This document shows positions 34,005 to 41,697 of a DNA stretch of 64,000 nt, in pieces. Numbering within the stretch: position 1 is the stretch's first letter; every line of letters starts with the position of its first letter. Location of the stretch: positions 154,187-218,186 of the forward strand of contig NZ_FWXI01000007.1 of NCBI RefSeq assembly GCF_900176355.1, written 5' to 3'. The notes below the pieces were generated by a model. The model did no database searches and was not told the origin of the DNA. It saw only the letters and a list, made by a program, of their open reading frames with translations. The position numbers were made by a program, and so were the translations under genes. The stretch comes from Sporomusa malonica. Its GTDB lineage: Bacteria; Bacillota; Negativicutes; Sporomusales; Sporomusaceae.

Positions 34005-35798
34005 GTGCCAAAACCTAAGGAAAGTCAAACCGGCCGGGCTACACGGAAGTCTGCCGGAGTATTTTATACGCCTGAACATATTGTGAATTACATTCTAGAC
34101 CGTACGTTGGGCAAGCATGATATCGTGACAGACCCGGCGCCCAAGGTGCTAGACCCAGCCTGTGGGTCAGGTAACTTTTTAGTAGCTGCATATGATGTCC
34201 TATGGGGCAAGCTTAACGAAAACCTAATCCTCCTGCAGCGCCGGTATGCCAAAGAACAATATAGTATAAAAAGCGGCAACATCGAAACCTGTATGACCGG
34301 TAATCAATATTGGCAGCCGGAAAATTTGCACTATCATATTATCAACTGTTGCTTATATGGCGCAGATGTTGACGAAGCTGCAGTTTCAGTAGCTAAGTCC
34401 CGGCTGCAAGAAAAAGCGATACCGCAGACTGTGGTAGGTCTGGTTGATGATAATTTGGTTGTCTGCGACAGTTTGATCAAATGGGAAGGCCCTTCGGCTG
34501 CCCAGGTTCCAGACTCTGGCAGCGAGGGTATTAGCTATAAGCTTACATTGGCTGAATTTTGGCAGCAGAAGTTTGACTATATTGTTGGCAATCCGCCGTA
34601 TATAAGTTTTGGTCTTAACCGGGTCGGTAAAATACCAATTGTTCAGTCTGATTATCTAAGGCACAATTACCCATACTCAGCCCAGTATAAGCTCAGTTAT
34701 TACGCTTTATTTTTTGAAAGAAGTATCAAGGCACTCAAGTTAGGGGGCTACTTGGGATTTATTACGCCTGACAGCTACTTGCTTGGTCGTTATTACTCCA
34801 AGATTCGTGAATATATATTAGAGACTTGCAGAGTACAGGAAATCACATTGGCAAGTAGTAATGTATTTGCTGGCGTTTTAGTAGGGATTCCCGCCATTAC
34901 TATTCTACAGAAAGCTGACAATGACTGCTCGACTGCGGTTGTAACGGTGACTCGGTTGGGCACCGACGGGGTGCCTGTGACCCGGTATCAATATGAGCAG
35001 AATTATTTTATGCAGCAGGTTTATAAAAGGTTCCGTCTGTTTTTTCATGCACGCGATAAGGAAATCATTGATAAGCTTGAGCAAACGCCGTGCTTACTCA
35101 AAGACATCACAAAAATTCGGACAGGGATGCGCTCACTAACTGTCCAGGCTGAGATTAAAAGTAAAACCAGGCAGGGTAATACCTGGATGAAGGGCTTGAT
35201 ATCATCAGGCCAGATACGGCCGTTTTGTCTTGCCTATCAAGGTGACTGGCTTGACGTTAACCCGGCAAAGCTCAACAAGGGTGGCTGGGAGGCGGCGATT
35301 ATAGCTGGGCCGAAAATATTTATGCGACAGACAGGTGACAGTCTAATTGCTGCAATTGACCGGTCTGGCTTATATCATTTAAACAATATTCACTCGCTGA
35401 CGGTATTACAGGACGGAGTTAGTCTGGAATATCTAGTGTGTATTCTTAATTCCAGGCTGATGAACTATTACTACCATACTGTGACCTTGGAAAAGGGGCG
35501 CGCTATGGCACAAGTGGACATTGAAACCGTGGAAAAGCTGCCATTACGAATAGATAAGCAGTGCCAGGAGCGGTTGGCGTTGCTGGGAATAAAACTGTCA
35601 AAACTGGCTGCTGCTGTTTATTTGGGAGAGGCGGAGGAGACGGCAGATTCTGCAGTTGCTGCCGATGAACTGGGTGCTTTGTATAATGAGATGAATACTT
35701 TGGTGTACAAGATATACGGCCTAACCGAAAGCGAGATCACATATATTGAGCAGGCTAATGCTGAAAACACCATTACCAAATTCCGCAAGTTATGGTAA
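34005..35798 (+). CDS. Orphan N6-adenine DNA methyltransferase, CamA-like
   Basis: A 597-residue class I DNA methyltransferase. It has SAGVFYTPEHIVNYIL, SAM motif LDPACGSGNF (about 49-58), INCCLYGADVDEAAVSVAK, and catalytic NPPY at 196-199. A C-terminal target-recognition region of the Eco57I/TaqI type follows, with VCILNSRLMNYYYHT. No restriction enzyme is adjacent. The N-terminal third matches, from memory, the layout of C. difficile CamA (GIYYTPKIIVDYIV..., CIYGADIDEKAI), the orphan methylase needed for normal sporulation, and the gene lies directly after yabG. GTG start with GAGG upstream. Confidence 0.85.
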   Translation: MPKPKESQTGRATRKSAGVFYTPEHIVNYILDRTLGKHDIVTDPAPKVLDPACGSGNFLVAAYDVLWGKLNENLILLQRRYAKEQYSIKSGNIETCMTGNQYWQPENLHYHIINCCLYGADVDEAAVSVAKSRLQEKAIPQTVVGLVDDNLVVCDSLIKWEGPSAAQVPDSGSEGISYKLTLAEFWQQKFDYIVGNPPYISFGLNRVGKIPIVQSDYLRHNYPYSAQYKLSYYALFFERSIKALKLGGYLGFITPDSYLLGRYYSKIREYILETCRVQEITLASSNVFAGVLVGIPAITILQKADNDCSTAVVTVTRLGTDGVPVTRYQYEQNYFMQQVYKRFRLFFHARDKEIIDKLEQTPCLLKDITKIRTGMRSLTVQAEIKSKTRQGNTWMKGLISSGQIRPFCLAYQGDWLDVNPAKLNKGGWEAAIIAGPKIFMRQTGDSLIAAIDRSGLYHLNNIHSLTVLQDGVSLEYLVCILNSRLMNYYYHTVTLEKGRAMAQVDIETVEKLPLRIDKQCQERLALLGIKLSKLAAAVYLGEAEETADSAVAADELGALYNEMNTLVYKIYGLTESEITYIEQANAENTITKFRKLW

Positions 35799-35801
35799 TA
35801 A

Positions 35802-35838
35802 AGCAAAAGAGGGCGTCGGTAGACGTCCTCTTTTGCTT
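35802..35838. terminator. Terminator after the methyltransferase
   Basis: AAGCAAAAGAGGGCGTC pairs with GACGTCCTCTTTTGCTT with one mismatch. It also sits at the 3' end of the minus-strand gene at 35854-36021 and may serve both. Confidence 0.75.
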
Positions 35839-35853
35839 GTCCTGTATAGAGTT

Positions 35854-36021
35854 TTAGTGTTTGGGGCGGGCTTTAATATCTTTGGTGGGTGGAATTACAT
35901 TAGCCGCTTTTTTGTTCGTCATAGTATCGGAATTTTTGCCGCCGTAGGGCCCTTGATGAGTCTGGGATTCGCCAAAAGGACCGTGCGCTGATTCTTGATT
36001 TTTGTCATAAATATTGCCCAT
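35854..36021 (-). CDS. Small Gly/Asn/Gln-rich protein, 55 residues
   Basis: The ATG at 36021 follows a strong GGAGGTG nine bases upstream, and the frame runs 55 codons to TAA. The sequence is hydrophilic, starting MGNIYDKNQESAHGPFGE, with QGPYGGKNSD in the middle and a Lys/Pro-rich end. There are no Cys or membrane segments. It resembles small disordered spore-associated proteins in composition but matches no family I know. It sits among sporulation and surface genes. Confidence 0.6.
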   Translation of the reverse strand: MGNIYDKNQESAHGPFGESQTHQGPYGGKNSDTMTNKKAANVIPPTKDIKARPKH

Positions 36022-36276
36022 AGTAAAATCACCTCCTGCAGATAGTGTTTCCCAAATTACTCATTTGGCGATTACCAATTTTGGGGGTTACAGTTATATT
36101 TATGAAGATATATTTATATGCAGAAATTGTTAACATCCTAAAAACAGGATTTTGGACTACTAGGGCGAATCTTTACATAACATCAGACTGTATGCTCAGT
36201 TTGGTTAACTAACCGCTAACTCCGATGTTTCTATATCTTAAAAACAAACATTGAAAGGCAGGTTGATTTAAAATCA

Positions 36277-36969
36277 ATGAAAATTAAAAAATGGATGACT
36301 AAAATCGTTTTCGGTTTAGTAATCATGTCTCTGGTTACTACTTCGTTCGGCGGAGCATTGGCGACAGCCGCATATGCTGCTCCGGCTGAAGAAGAGTCGA
36401 TTCAGGATGGTGACAATAAAGCGGTAATCGGCGGATTAGTAGCCCTTGGTTTATTAGCGGTACTAGCTGGTGGCAAGAAAGGCGGTGGCGGTGCAGCGAC
36501 GCCCAAGAGTACAGATACGACTACAACTCCCACAACGCCTTCGACTACAACACCAAGCACCTCGAATTCCAGCTCAACATCAGGACTTACCGCCGACGAA
36601 GCCAAAGCGTTTAAGTTGTTAAACGCAGATCGCGCGGCCAATGGTTTGCCGGCGCTCAAGGTTAATATGAGCCTGGTGCGTTTAGCGGAAAATTATGCCC
36701 AAGATATGATTAATCGTAAATATTTCTCACACTACAACCCGGAAGGGCAGTCCCCATTTGACCGGATGAAGCAAGCCGGCATCAGCTATCGTTATGCCGG
36801 CGAAAATCTGGCTATTAACAGCAATGTAACAGCTGCTGAAAAAGCCTTTATGAATAGCTCAGGGCATCGTGCCAATATTTTAAGCCCTAATTATACTGAG
36901 GTAGGTGTAGGTGTTCGGTATGATTCGGCCGGTTCAGTCTATGTTGTTCAAGAGTTTATTGCCAAATAA
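36277..36969 (+). CDS. Secreted CAP-domain (YkwD-like) protein
   Basis: A 230-residue exported protein. A signal peptide (hydrophobic about residues 9-25) is followed by a short hydrophobic VIGGLVALGLLAVLAGG stretch, a Gly tract and a Thr/Pro/Ser linker (about 72-108). The C-terminal CAP/SCP domain includes LLNADRAANGLPAL, ENYAQDMINRKYFSHYNPEG, YRYAGENLA and NSSGHRANILSPNYTEVGVG, with the two His and two Glu positions typical of CAP cavities. Similar proteins occur on spore formers' surfaces. The start has no close ribosome site. Confidence 0.88.
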   Translation: MKIKKWMTKIVFGLVIMSLVTTSFGGALATAAYAAPAEEESIQDGDNKAVIGGLVALGLLAVLAGGKKGGGGAATPKSTDTTTTPTTPSTTTPSTSNSSSTSGLTADEAKAFKLLNADRAANGLPALKVNMSLVRLAENYAQDMINRKYFSHYNPEGQSPFDRMKQAGISYRYAGENLAINSNVTAAEKAFMNSSGHRANILSPNYTEVGVGVRYDSAGSVYVVQEFIAK

Positions 36970-36985
36970 ACAACTGTTAACAGTA

Positions 36986-37014
36986 AACCCGCGCTATAAA
37001 ATGCGCGGGTTTTT
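36986..37014 (+). terminator. Terminator after the CAP protein
   Basis: ACCCGCGC pairs with GCGCGGGT around TATAAAAT, followed by four T. Confidence 0.85.
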
Positions 37015-37023
37015 GCTGATAAG

Positions 37024-37305
37024 CTACATGCACTTGGGGCAGCCGCCGCGATGCTCGTGATAATCGAACTCATGGCCGCAGTACGGGCACATTTTATATA
37101 AACGATAGGTGCAGATTTTGTATAATTTATAGTAGCATTTATAGGTTTTTACACATTCCTTAGTTGGTTGGCATTTCATTTTGGGGGCATAGCAAGACAT
37201 ATCCATGTCATAACAATCATCCATCATCTCATGTTTATCGCTGCAGCCGTATTTAGAATAATCGTCATCACATTTCCAGTAAGGATTTTTTTTATAAGCC
37301 TTCAT
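37024..37305 (-). CDS. Cysteine/tyrosine-rich protein with a C-terminal zinc ribbon, 93 residues
   Basis: The protein is rich in Cys (13), Tyr, Lys and Asp. A central KTYKCYYKLYKICTYRLYKMC block precedes a zinc-ribbon-like CPYCGHEF...GGCPKC end. The ATG at 37305 follows AAGGAGG by nine bases. Such Cys/Tyr-rich, cross-linkable compositions recall spore-coat proteins, and it lies between a CAP protein and SPOCS genes, so a coat role is a reasonable inference. No family is recognised. Confidence 0.65.
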   Translation of the reverse strand: MKAYKKNPYWKCDDDYSKYGCSDKHEMMDDCYDMDMSCYAPKMKCQPTKECVKTYKCYYKLYKICTYRLYKMCPYCGHEFDYHEHRGGCPKCM

Positions 37306-37311
37306 TAACAC

Positions 37312-37666
37312 AGACCTCCTTATATTTGGATAGTTAGCTCTCGGCCAAAGGGGAAACCAACATCCTTGCTATATACTATGAGCGATACCGGAAAAGTGTT
37401 ATGTTGTTTGTCACATGGCACTTTTCTTTTTCTTTGCCCAAACTCCGCAAATATCCAGTGTTTAATGCAACATTGCCTGTTTTTTGCTTAAATCGCGCTT
37501 TTCTGAAGTCATGTTTTGCTAAAGTCCAACATAGTTATAATCTAAGATTTGCCTGCGAGAATAGGTTTTTGAAGCTACTTGTACCTTTGTCATTTTTTTG
37601 TTTTTTGTCACATAAAAATTAGTGCAGGCATATATATAACTAGAATATACAAAGGGGGGAATCTGC
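37312..37666. other. Intergenic region upstream of the SPOCS genes
   Basis: About 355 bases without a supported gene; a 73-codon frame at 37401-37622 lacks coding character. It holds the divergent promoters of the Cys-rich gene and the first SPOCS gene. CATATATATA at 37627-37636, 31 bases before the SPOCS start, is a possible sigma-E/sigma-K -10 element, seen only by eye. Confidence 0.4.
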
Positions 37667-38326
37667 ATGGACGATAGAGCCATTAACAAATGTACCCTTG
37701 GTGCAGAGACAGGTCCGCAAACTATTATCGTGCGCCAAATAATAGGAGAGAAGGAAAAACAAAAAGCTCTGGATATTCACGTGGTTGTTCCGGAAAGGAA
37801 ACCTGCCATTGAACAAATTGTTGATGTATTTGTTAAAGAAGTAGAAGTAAACAGCGTTGACGTTATTACTGATAAAGTCATTGTGCGGGGCGAGTTCGAA
37901 GTGAAAGCCATTTATGTGGCAGCTCTGCCTGACCAGCCTGTTCATGCTGTGGAGATTAAGCATTATAAATGGACCCTTGACATTGATATTCCTGGCGCCC
38001 GCAGAGGGATGGATGCTGAGGCTAGTGTAGTTGTCGAGTTTGTTGACTATGACGTTGAAGACCATCACCGTGCATACAAATACAAAAACTTTGAACCGAT
38101 TGAGTGCGATGACGATGACGACGATGACGACCATGACCACGATGATTGTCACGACCATGACCATGACCATGATCATGATGATTGCGACGACCATGGACAC
38201 CATCACCACCACCGCAATTGCCGCGAATTTGATGTATCTGTAATTCTTAAAGTTACTGCCAAAGTTATGACCGATCGTGAGGTTACTATCGGAACTGGAA
38301 CCTTGCCAACTACACCGAAAGGCTAA
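37667..38326 (+). CDS. SPOCS-domain (DUF3794) protein with a His/Asp-rich insert
   Basis: A 219-residue protein. The SPOCS domain runs through EQIVDVFVKEVEVNSVDVI, DKVIVRGEFEVKAIYVAALPDQPVHAVE and MDAEASVVVEFVDYDV and resumes at VSVILKVTAKV. Between these halves, residues about 146-185 are almost entirely Asp and His with four Cys, a probable metal-binding insert. SPOCS domains occur in spore-coat proteins such as SafA partners and SpoVID. The start follows AAAGGGGGG. It is a tandem paralogue of the next gene, 35 bp apart. Confidence 0.85.
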   Translation: MDDRAINKCTLGAETGPQTIIVRQIIGEKEKQKALDIHVVVPERKPAIEQIVDVFVKEVEVNSVDVITDKVIVRGEFEVKAIYVAALPDQPVHAVEIKHYKWTLDIDIPGARRGMDAEASVVVEFVDYDVEDHHRAYKYKNFEPIECDDDDDDDDHDHDDCHDHDHDHDHDDCDDHGHHHHHRNCREFDVSVILKVTAKVMTDREVTIGTGTLPTTPKG

Positions 38327-38361
38327 TAATGGTTGGATATCACCAGAAAGGGGGGGGAATA

Positions 38362-39318
38362 ATGGACGACAACACAAGGGTCGTTTCAGGCTCGACAGAT
38401 ACCTCGTCTACGAATATAAAGAAAGTTGCCGGAGTGACAACTGTTGAAAGTTCTGAACTGGTATGCGGTTGCCCTGAACCAGGTCCGGAAACAATTGAGG
38501 TTGAACAGGTCCTAGGCGCCGAGATGGCACAGCGGGTTGTTGAACTTGATATGTTTGTTCCGGCACAAAAACCGGATATTGAGCAAGTAGTTGACGTATA
38601 TGTCAAAGAATTGGAAATTACCAAAATTGATGTTATTCCTGACAAAGTCATTGTTCGTGGCGAGTTAGAGGTAAAAATAATGTATGTGGCTGACCTGCCT
38701 AATCAGCCGGTGCATGCTTTTGAGAAGCAACACATCCGTTGGACGCGTGATATTGACATGGATGGCGCGGAGCCGGATATGAAGGCGACAGCCGATGTCG
38801 CCGTTGAGTTTGTTGACTATGATTTCCACTGCCACCATGACAGGCGTAAAGTGCACGTTACTATTGTACTTAAAATCTGGGCCCGGGTGGTCACTACCAC
38901 TGAGATGGATGTATATGCCTTAAGCCCTATCGATGAAATCGGTATAGTCGAAAGTACTACAGCCAACACCTCAGACAAAGTCAGTGCCAGTGAATTTTCC
39001 GATGATGTTGTGTCGGCTGCGGAAACTGGTGGCGGTGACATAGAGGCTTTTGGCGAACAAAATATTATTGTCACTGGCCCTGTTACGCCTACCGCCGGGA
39101 CGCCGACGACTGTCAGCGGCATGGTAACAGTAACTGGCAATAACGTAAATATTAGAACAGGTCCTGGTACCAATTTCCCAGTAGTAACTAAAGTTAACAA
39201 GGGGGCTACTTTAACCGTAAAAGAGCAGGCTTTTGGCTGGTTCAGAGTCGTACTTCCTGACGGTACTACGACTGGCTGGATTGCCAGTTGGCTGGTAAAC
39301 GGGACCCCTAAAGGCTAA
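38362..39318 (+). CDS. SPOCS-domain protein with a C-terminal SH3b domain
   Basis: A 318-residue protein. Residues about 45-200 form a SPOCS domain closely matching its neighbour (DKVIVRGELEVKIMYVADLPNQPVHAFE) but with only a short HCHHDRRK stretch in place of the long His/Asp insert. After a Ser/Thr/Pro linker, residues about 250-318 are an SH3b domain (VTGNNVNIRTGPGTNFPVV, GWFRVVLPDG). Both tandem proteins end in TPKG. SH3b domains bind cell wall. The ATG at 38362 follows a run of eight G; it is preferred to 38329. Confidence 0.85.
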   Translation: MDDNTRVVSGSTDTSSTNIKKVAGVTTVESSELVCGCPEPGPETIEVEQVLGAEMAQRVVELDMFVPAQKPDIEQVVDVYVKELEITKIDVIPDKVIVRGELEVKIMYVADLPNQPVHAFEKQHIRWTRDIDMDGAEPDMKATADVAVEFVDYDFHCHHDRRKVHVTIVLKIWARVVTTTEMDVYALSPIDEIGIVESTTANTSDKVSASEFSDDVVSAAETGGGDIEAFGEQNIIVTGPVTPTAGTPTTVSGMVTVTGNNVNIRTGPGTNFPVVTKVNKGATLTVKEQAFGWFRVVLPDGTTTGWIASWLVNGTPKG

Positions 39319-39325
39319 ATAGATA

Positions 39326-39360
39326 ACCCAGGGATGGCAAAAATCCCTGGGTATTGTTTT
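39326..39360 (+). terminator. Terminator after the SPOCS pair
   Basis: ACCCAGGGA pairs with TCCCTGGGT, followed by ATTGTTTTCTT. Confidence 0.75.
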
Positions 39361-39388
39361 CTTGATAAAAATTGTTGATAAAGCAAGA

Positions 39389-39421
39389 AAAATCCCGGGG
39401 GCTCAAAGCTGCCGGGATTTT
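39389..39421 (+). terminator. Second terminator-like hairpin before the HipA-like gene
   Basis: AAAATCCCGG pairs with CCGGGATTTT around a 13-base loop. It lies inside the upstream extension of the next frame, which argues for the later start at 39450. Confidence 0.6.
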
Positions 39422-39449
39422 GGAGATAATGGGGAGAGGAGTTGGCCGG

Positions 39450-40253
39450 ATGTTTCGGGCTGTAGAATATATAGGCCCAGTAGGGCTGGGGGCGACGTCA
39501 CCCCAACTATTCCGGGCCGAAAACAGTCATGGCGACAGTAAGGTGTGTGTTGTTAAACTGTCGGCCAATCGCCTTGGTGCTAAAGTTCTGGTAAATGAAT
39601 TATTAGCTGCCCAGTTTGGCTGTTGGCTAAATCTGTGTTTTCCGCCAGGGGGCCTTATCAAGATTTCCTCAGAAGTCCTTGCCGGCAGCAGGCGGCTGAC
39701 TGCTGCCGGCGTGCTCCCGGGTTGGCACTTTGGTTGTGAGTATCTAAAAGGGGCAGGGTATGTAACTAAGTTCAACTTGCACCGGGCAGTAAATAAAGAA
39801 CAAATGGCGGGAGTTATGCTGTTTGATCACCTGTTCCACAATCCTGACCGTACAGAGAATCGCAAAAACCTGCTGATTCGCAAAGAACAAGATGGTTATA
39901 AAATATATGCTATTGACAATTCTCACCTATTTCGTCGTGGCAAATGGACCATTGAAATGCTTAAACAATTGACTGATAGTATAACACTAAATCACCGTCG
40001 GTCGTACGGTGTGCTTTTGAAGTATTATCTTAAACCAACGCATTTTTTTAAGTATGTTCAAATTGTTAAGAATATCAAGGATGCTGAGCTTTCGGAGTTT
40101 ATGGAGAGTATACCAGGCGAGTGGTTACCAGATCTGGGTGAACGGCAGGCATTACAAGAGTTTATTACCGCGCGGCGCGACAAGGTCGATTGGGTGATGC
40201 GCCGACTCACTGATTTAATCCCTAATATAAATCGGAGTGCCAACATTCACTAA
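39450..40253 (+). CDS. HipA-like kinase domain protein
   Basis: A 267-residue protein of the stand-alone HipA-like kinase type (HipA_2). Features are an N-terminal glycine-rich VGLGATSPQLFRA, KVCVVKL (Lys), FDHLFHNPDRTENRKNLLI (catalytic HxxDR..N pattern) and YAIDNSHLF (metal-binding Asp). No HipB partner is adjacent, so a toxin-antitoxin role is not supported. The start at 39450 follows AGAGGAG by nine bases. Its 3' end overlaps the convergent ykuD-type gene by 39 bp. Confidence 0.78.
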   Translation: MFRAVEYIGPVGLGATSPQLFRAENSHGDSKVCVVKLSANRLGAKVLVNELLAAQFGCWLNLCFPPGGLIKISSEVLAGSRRLTAAGVLPGWHFGCEYLKGAGYVTKFNLHRAVNKEQMAGVMLFDHLFHNPDRTENRKNLLIRKEQDGYKIYAIDNSHLFRRGKWTIEMLKQLTDSITLNHRRSYGVLLKYYLKPTHFFKYVQIVKNIKDAELSEFMESIPGEWLPDLGERQALQEFITARRDKVDWVMRRLTDLIPNINRSANIH

Positions 40254-40700
40254 GGCAAACAACTCTTCGGCATGGGCATTATGCATCCGGACACAACCGT
40301 TGGATACCATCTGGCCGATAAACCAAGGGGCATTTGTGCCATGTAAGCCATACGCGTCATAATTAAGACCCATCCAGCGGGTGCCGAGAACGCCGCCTGG
40401 GTTCATAATCTTAGTGGCAATTGCATAATTGCCAAGCGGTGTGGGTGTGGTTGGTTTGCCGATTGCGACAGGATATTGACGCACAGGGCTGTTGCCGTCA
40501 AATAGTGTTAGCTGACGCTGCGACCTTGCAATTAGTATATTTGCTCTAGGCAGGACCAATTTAGCTCTGTCAGTACAAAGAACAGGTGTCACTTCGCTCA
40601 CTGTGGCAGGTTGGTTTTGACAGTAGCTGATGAAGCTCTCTCCTTCAGGCAACGTGATGGTTTTTAGCGATTCAGGGAGATAGATCATTCTGACATGCAT
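40215..40700 (-). CDS. L,D-transpeptidase (YkuD domain)
   Basis: A 161-residue cysteine transpeptidase that makes 3-3 peptidoglycan cross-links. The catalytic motif is H120-G...SNGCVRMHN, with the nucleophile C136. LGTRWMGLNYDAYGLHGT and TPTPLGNYAI fit the YkuD domain. A LysM-like segment may lie at the N-terminus (about 1-50), but no signal peptide is visible, so it may be spore-associated or loaded inside the mother cell. It overlaps the end of the convergent HipA-like gene. Confidence 0.88.
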   Translation of the reverse strand: MHVRMIYLPESLKTITLPEGESFISYCQNQPATVSEVTPVLCTDRAKLVLPRANILIARSQRQLTLFDGNSPVRQYPVAIGKPTTPTPLGNYAIATKIMNPGGVLGTRWMGLNYDAYGLHGTNAPWFIGQMVSNGCVRMHNAHAEELFALVNVGTPIYIRD

Positions 40701-40844
40701 AGATAGTTCAACCTCCGTTTTCCAGTTTAGTCTGCTTCATTATATTCAACGGTAGTTCATTTGGTTAGCGCGGTCGATGGTATAAAGGATAGACATTTTT
40801 GGTAAAAATAGGAGTAAAGGCTAAAACAGGAGATATTGTATCTG

Positions 40845-41681
40845 ATGAGCGAAAAAACAGCAGACAATAAACAACTGGCACCTGGCAGCTTGCTTATCAT
40901 TGGTGGTCATGAAGACAAAATTGGGAATTGTGTTATTCTGCGCAAATTCGTGGACATGGCCGGCGGCCGGGATAGTCGTATTGTTATTGTCGCTACGGCT
41001 ACTGGTGAGCCACGTACTGTGGGCAGTGAATACAAAGAGCTATTTTCTTCCATGGGCGCTTCGGCGGTAACTATTATGGCGATTGCTAACCGTGAGACGG
41101 CCAATCAAATGCAGCAGGCTGAGATAATAAAAAATGCCAGCGGCATATTTTTCACCGGCGGCGACCAACTGCGCTTGACCAGTATTTTGGGCGGCTCAGC
41201 AGTTGACGCCGCCATTCGTGCTGCCTTTAGGCAGGGTGCCGTTATCGCCGGGACAAGCGCTGGTGCAGCAGCCATGAGTGAGACGATGATTGTAGGCGGT
41301 AACTCCAATGATACACCGAAGAAGGCTTCGTTGAGCATGGCTCATGGGATGGGCTTTTTGGGGGAGGCAGTCATAGACCAGCATTTTGCTCAACGAGGTC
41401 GTATTAATCGCTTGTTGGCTGCAGTAGCTCAAAATCCGCATGTAATGGGGATCGGAATTGATGAGGATACGGCGTTCATTGTCAGGCCTGACCGATTGTG
41501 CGAGGTAGTGGGATCTCAAACGGTAACTATTGTTGATGGCAAAAATATTATCTATTCAAATATATCAGAGTCTAACCAAAATCAGCCGTTAGTCATATCC
41601 AATGTCCTACTGCATATTTTACCAGCAGACTATGGCTTTGATTTAAACCTAAGGCGGCCCATTCAGCTTGCTACAAACTAA
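40845..41681 (+). CDS. cphB: Cyanophycinase
   Basis: A 278-residue serine peptidase of family S51 that cleaves cyanophycin to beta-Asp-Arg dipeptides. Nucleophile context AGTSAGAAAMSETMI, FFTGGDQLRLTSIL, and IDQHFAQRGRINRL are characteristic. The start is uncertain: ATG 40845 or TTG 40836 after AGGAG. It is 16 bp upstream of the cyanophycin synthetase gene, so the storage polymer is made and degraded from one operon. Confidence 0.93.
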   Translation: MSEKTADNKQLAPGSLLIIGGHEDKIGNCVILRKFVDMAGGRDSRIVIVATATGEPRTVGSEYKELFSSMGASAVTIMAIANRETANQMQQAEIIKNASGIFFTGGDQLRLTSILGGSAVDAAIRAAFRQGAVIAGTSAGAAAMSETMIVGGNSNDTPKKASLSMAHGMGFLGEAVIDQHFAQRGRINRLLAAVAQNPHVMGIGIDEDTAFIVRPDRLCEVVGSQTVTIVDGKNIIYSNISESNQNQPLVISNVLLHILPADYGFDLNLRRPIQLATN

Positions 41682-41697
41682 GATAGGGGGATTTGAC

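Noticed and set aside
35746..35991. 81-codon plus-strand frame after the methyltransferase
   Set aside because: It crosses a terminator and is antisense to the better-supported 55-residue minus-strand gene.
37640..38377. Long minus-strand frame with many Val/Met/Ile and a plus-strand Met/Thr-rich frame at 38031-38243
   Set aside because: Both are other-frame readings of the His/Asp-codon repeat inside the SPOCS gene; they have no start sites or coding logic.
39450..40253. HipBA-type toxin-antitoxin system
   Set aside because: No small HTH antitoxin gene is adjacent, and the protein matches stand-alone HipA-like kinase proteins.
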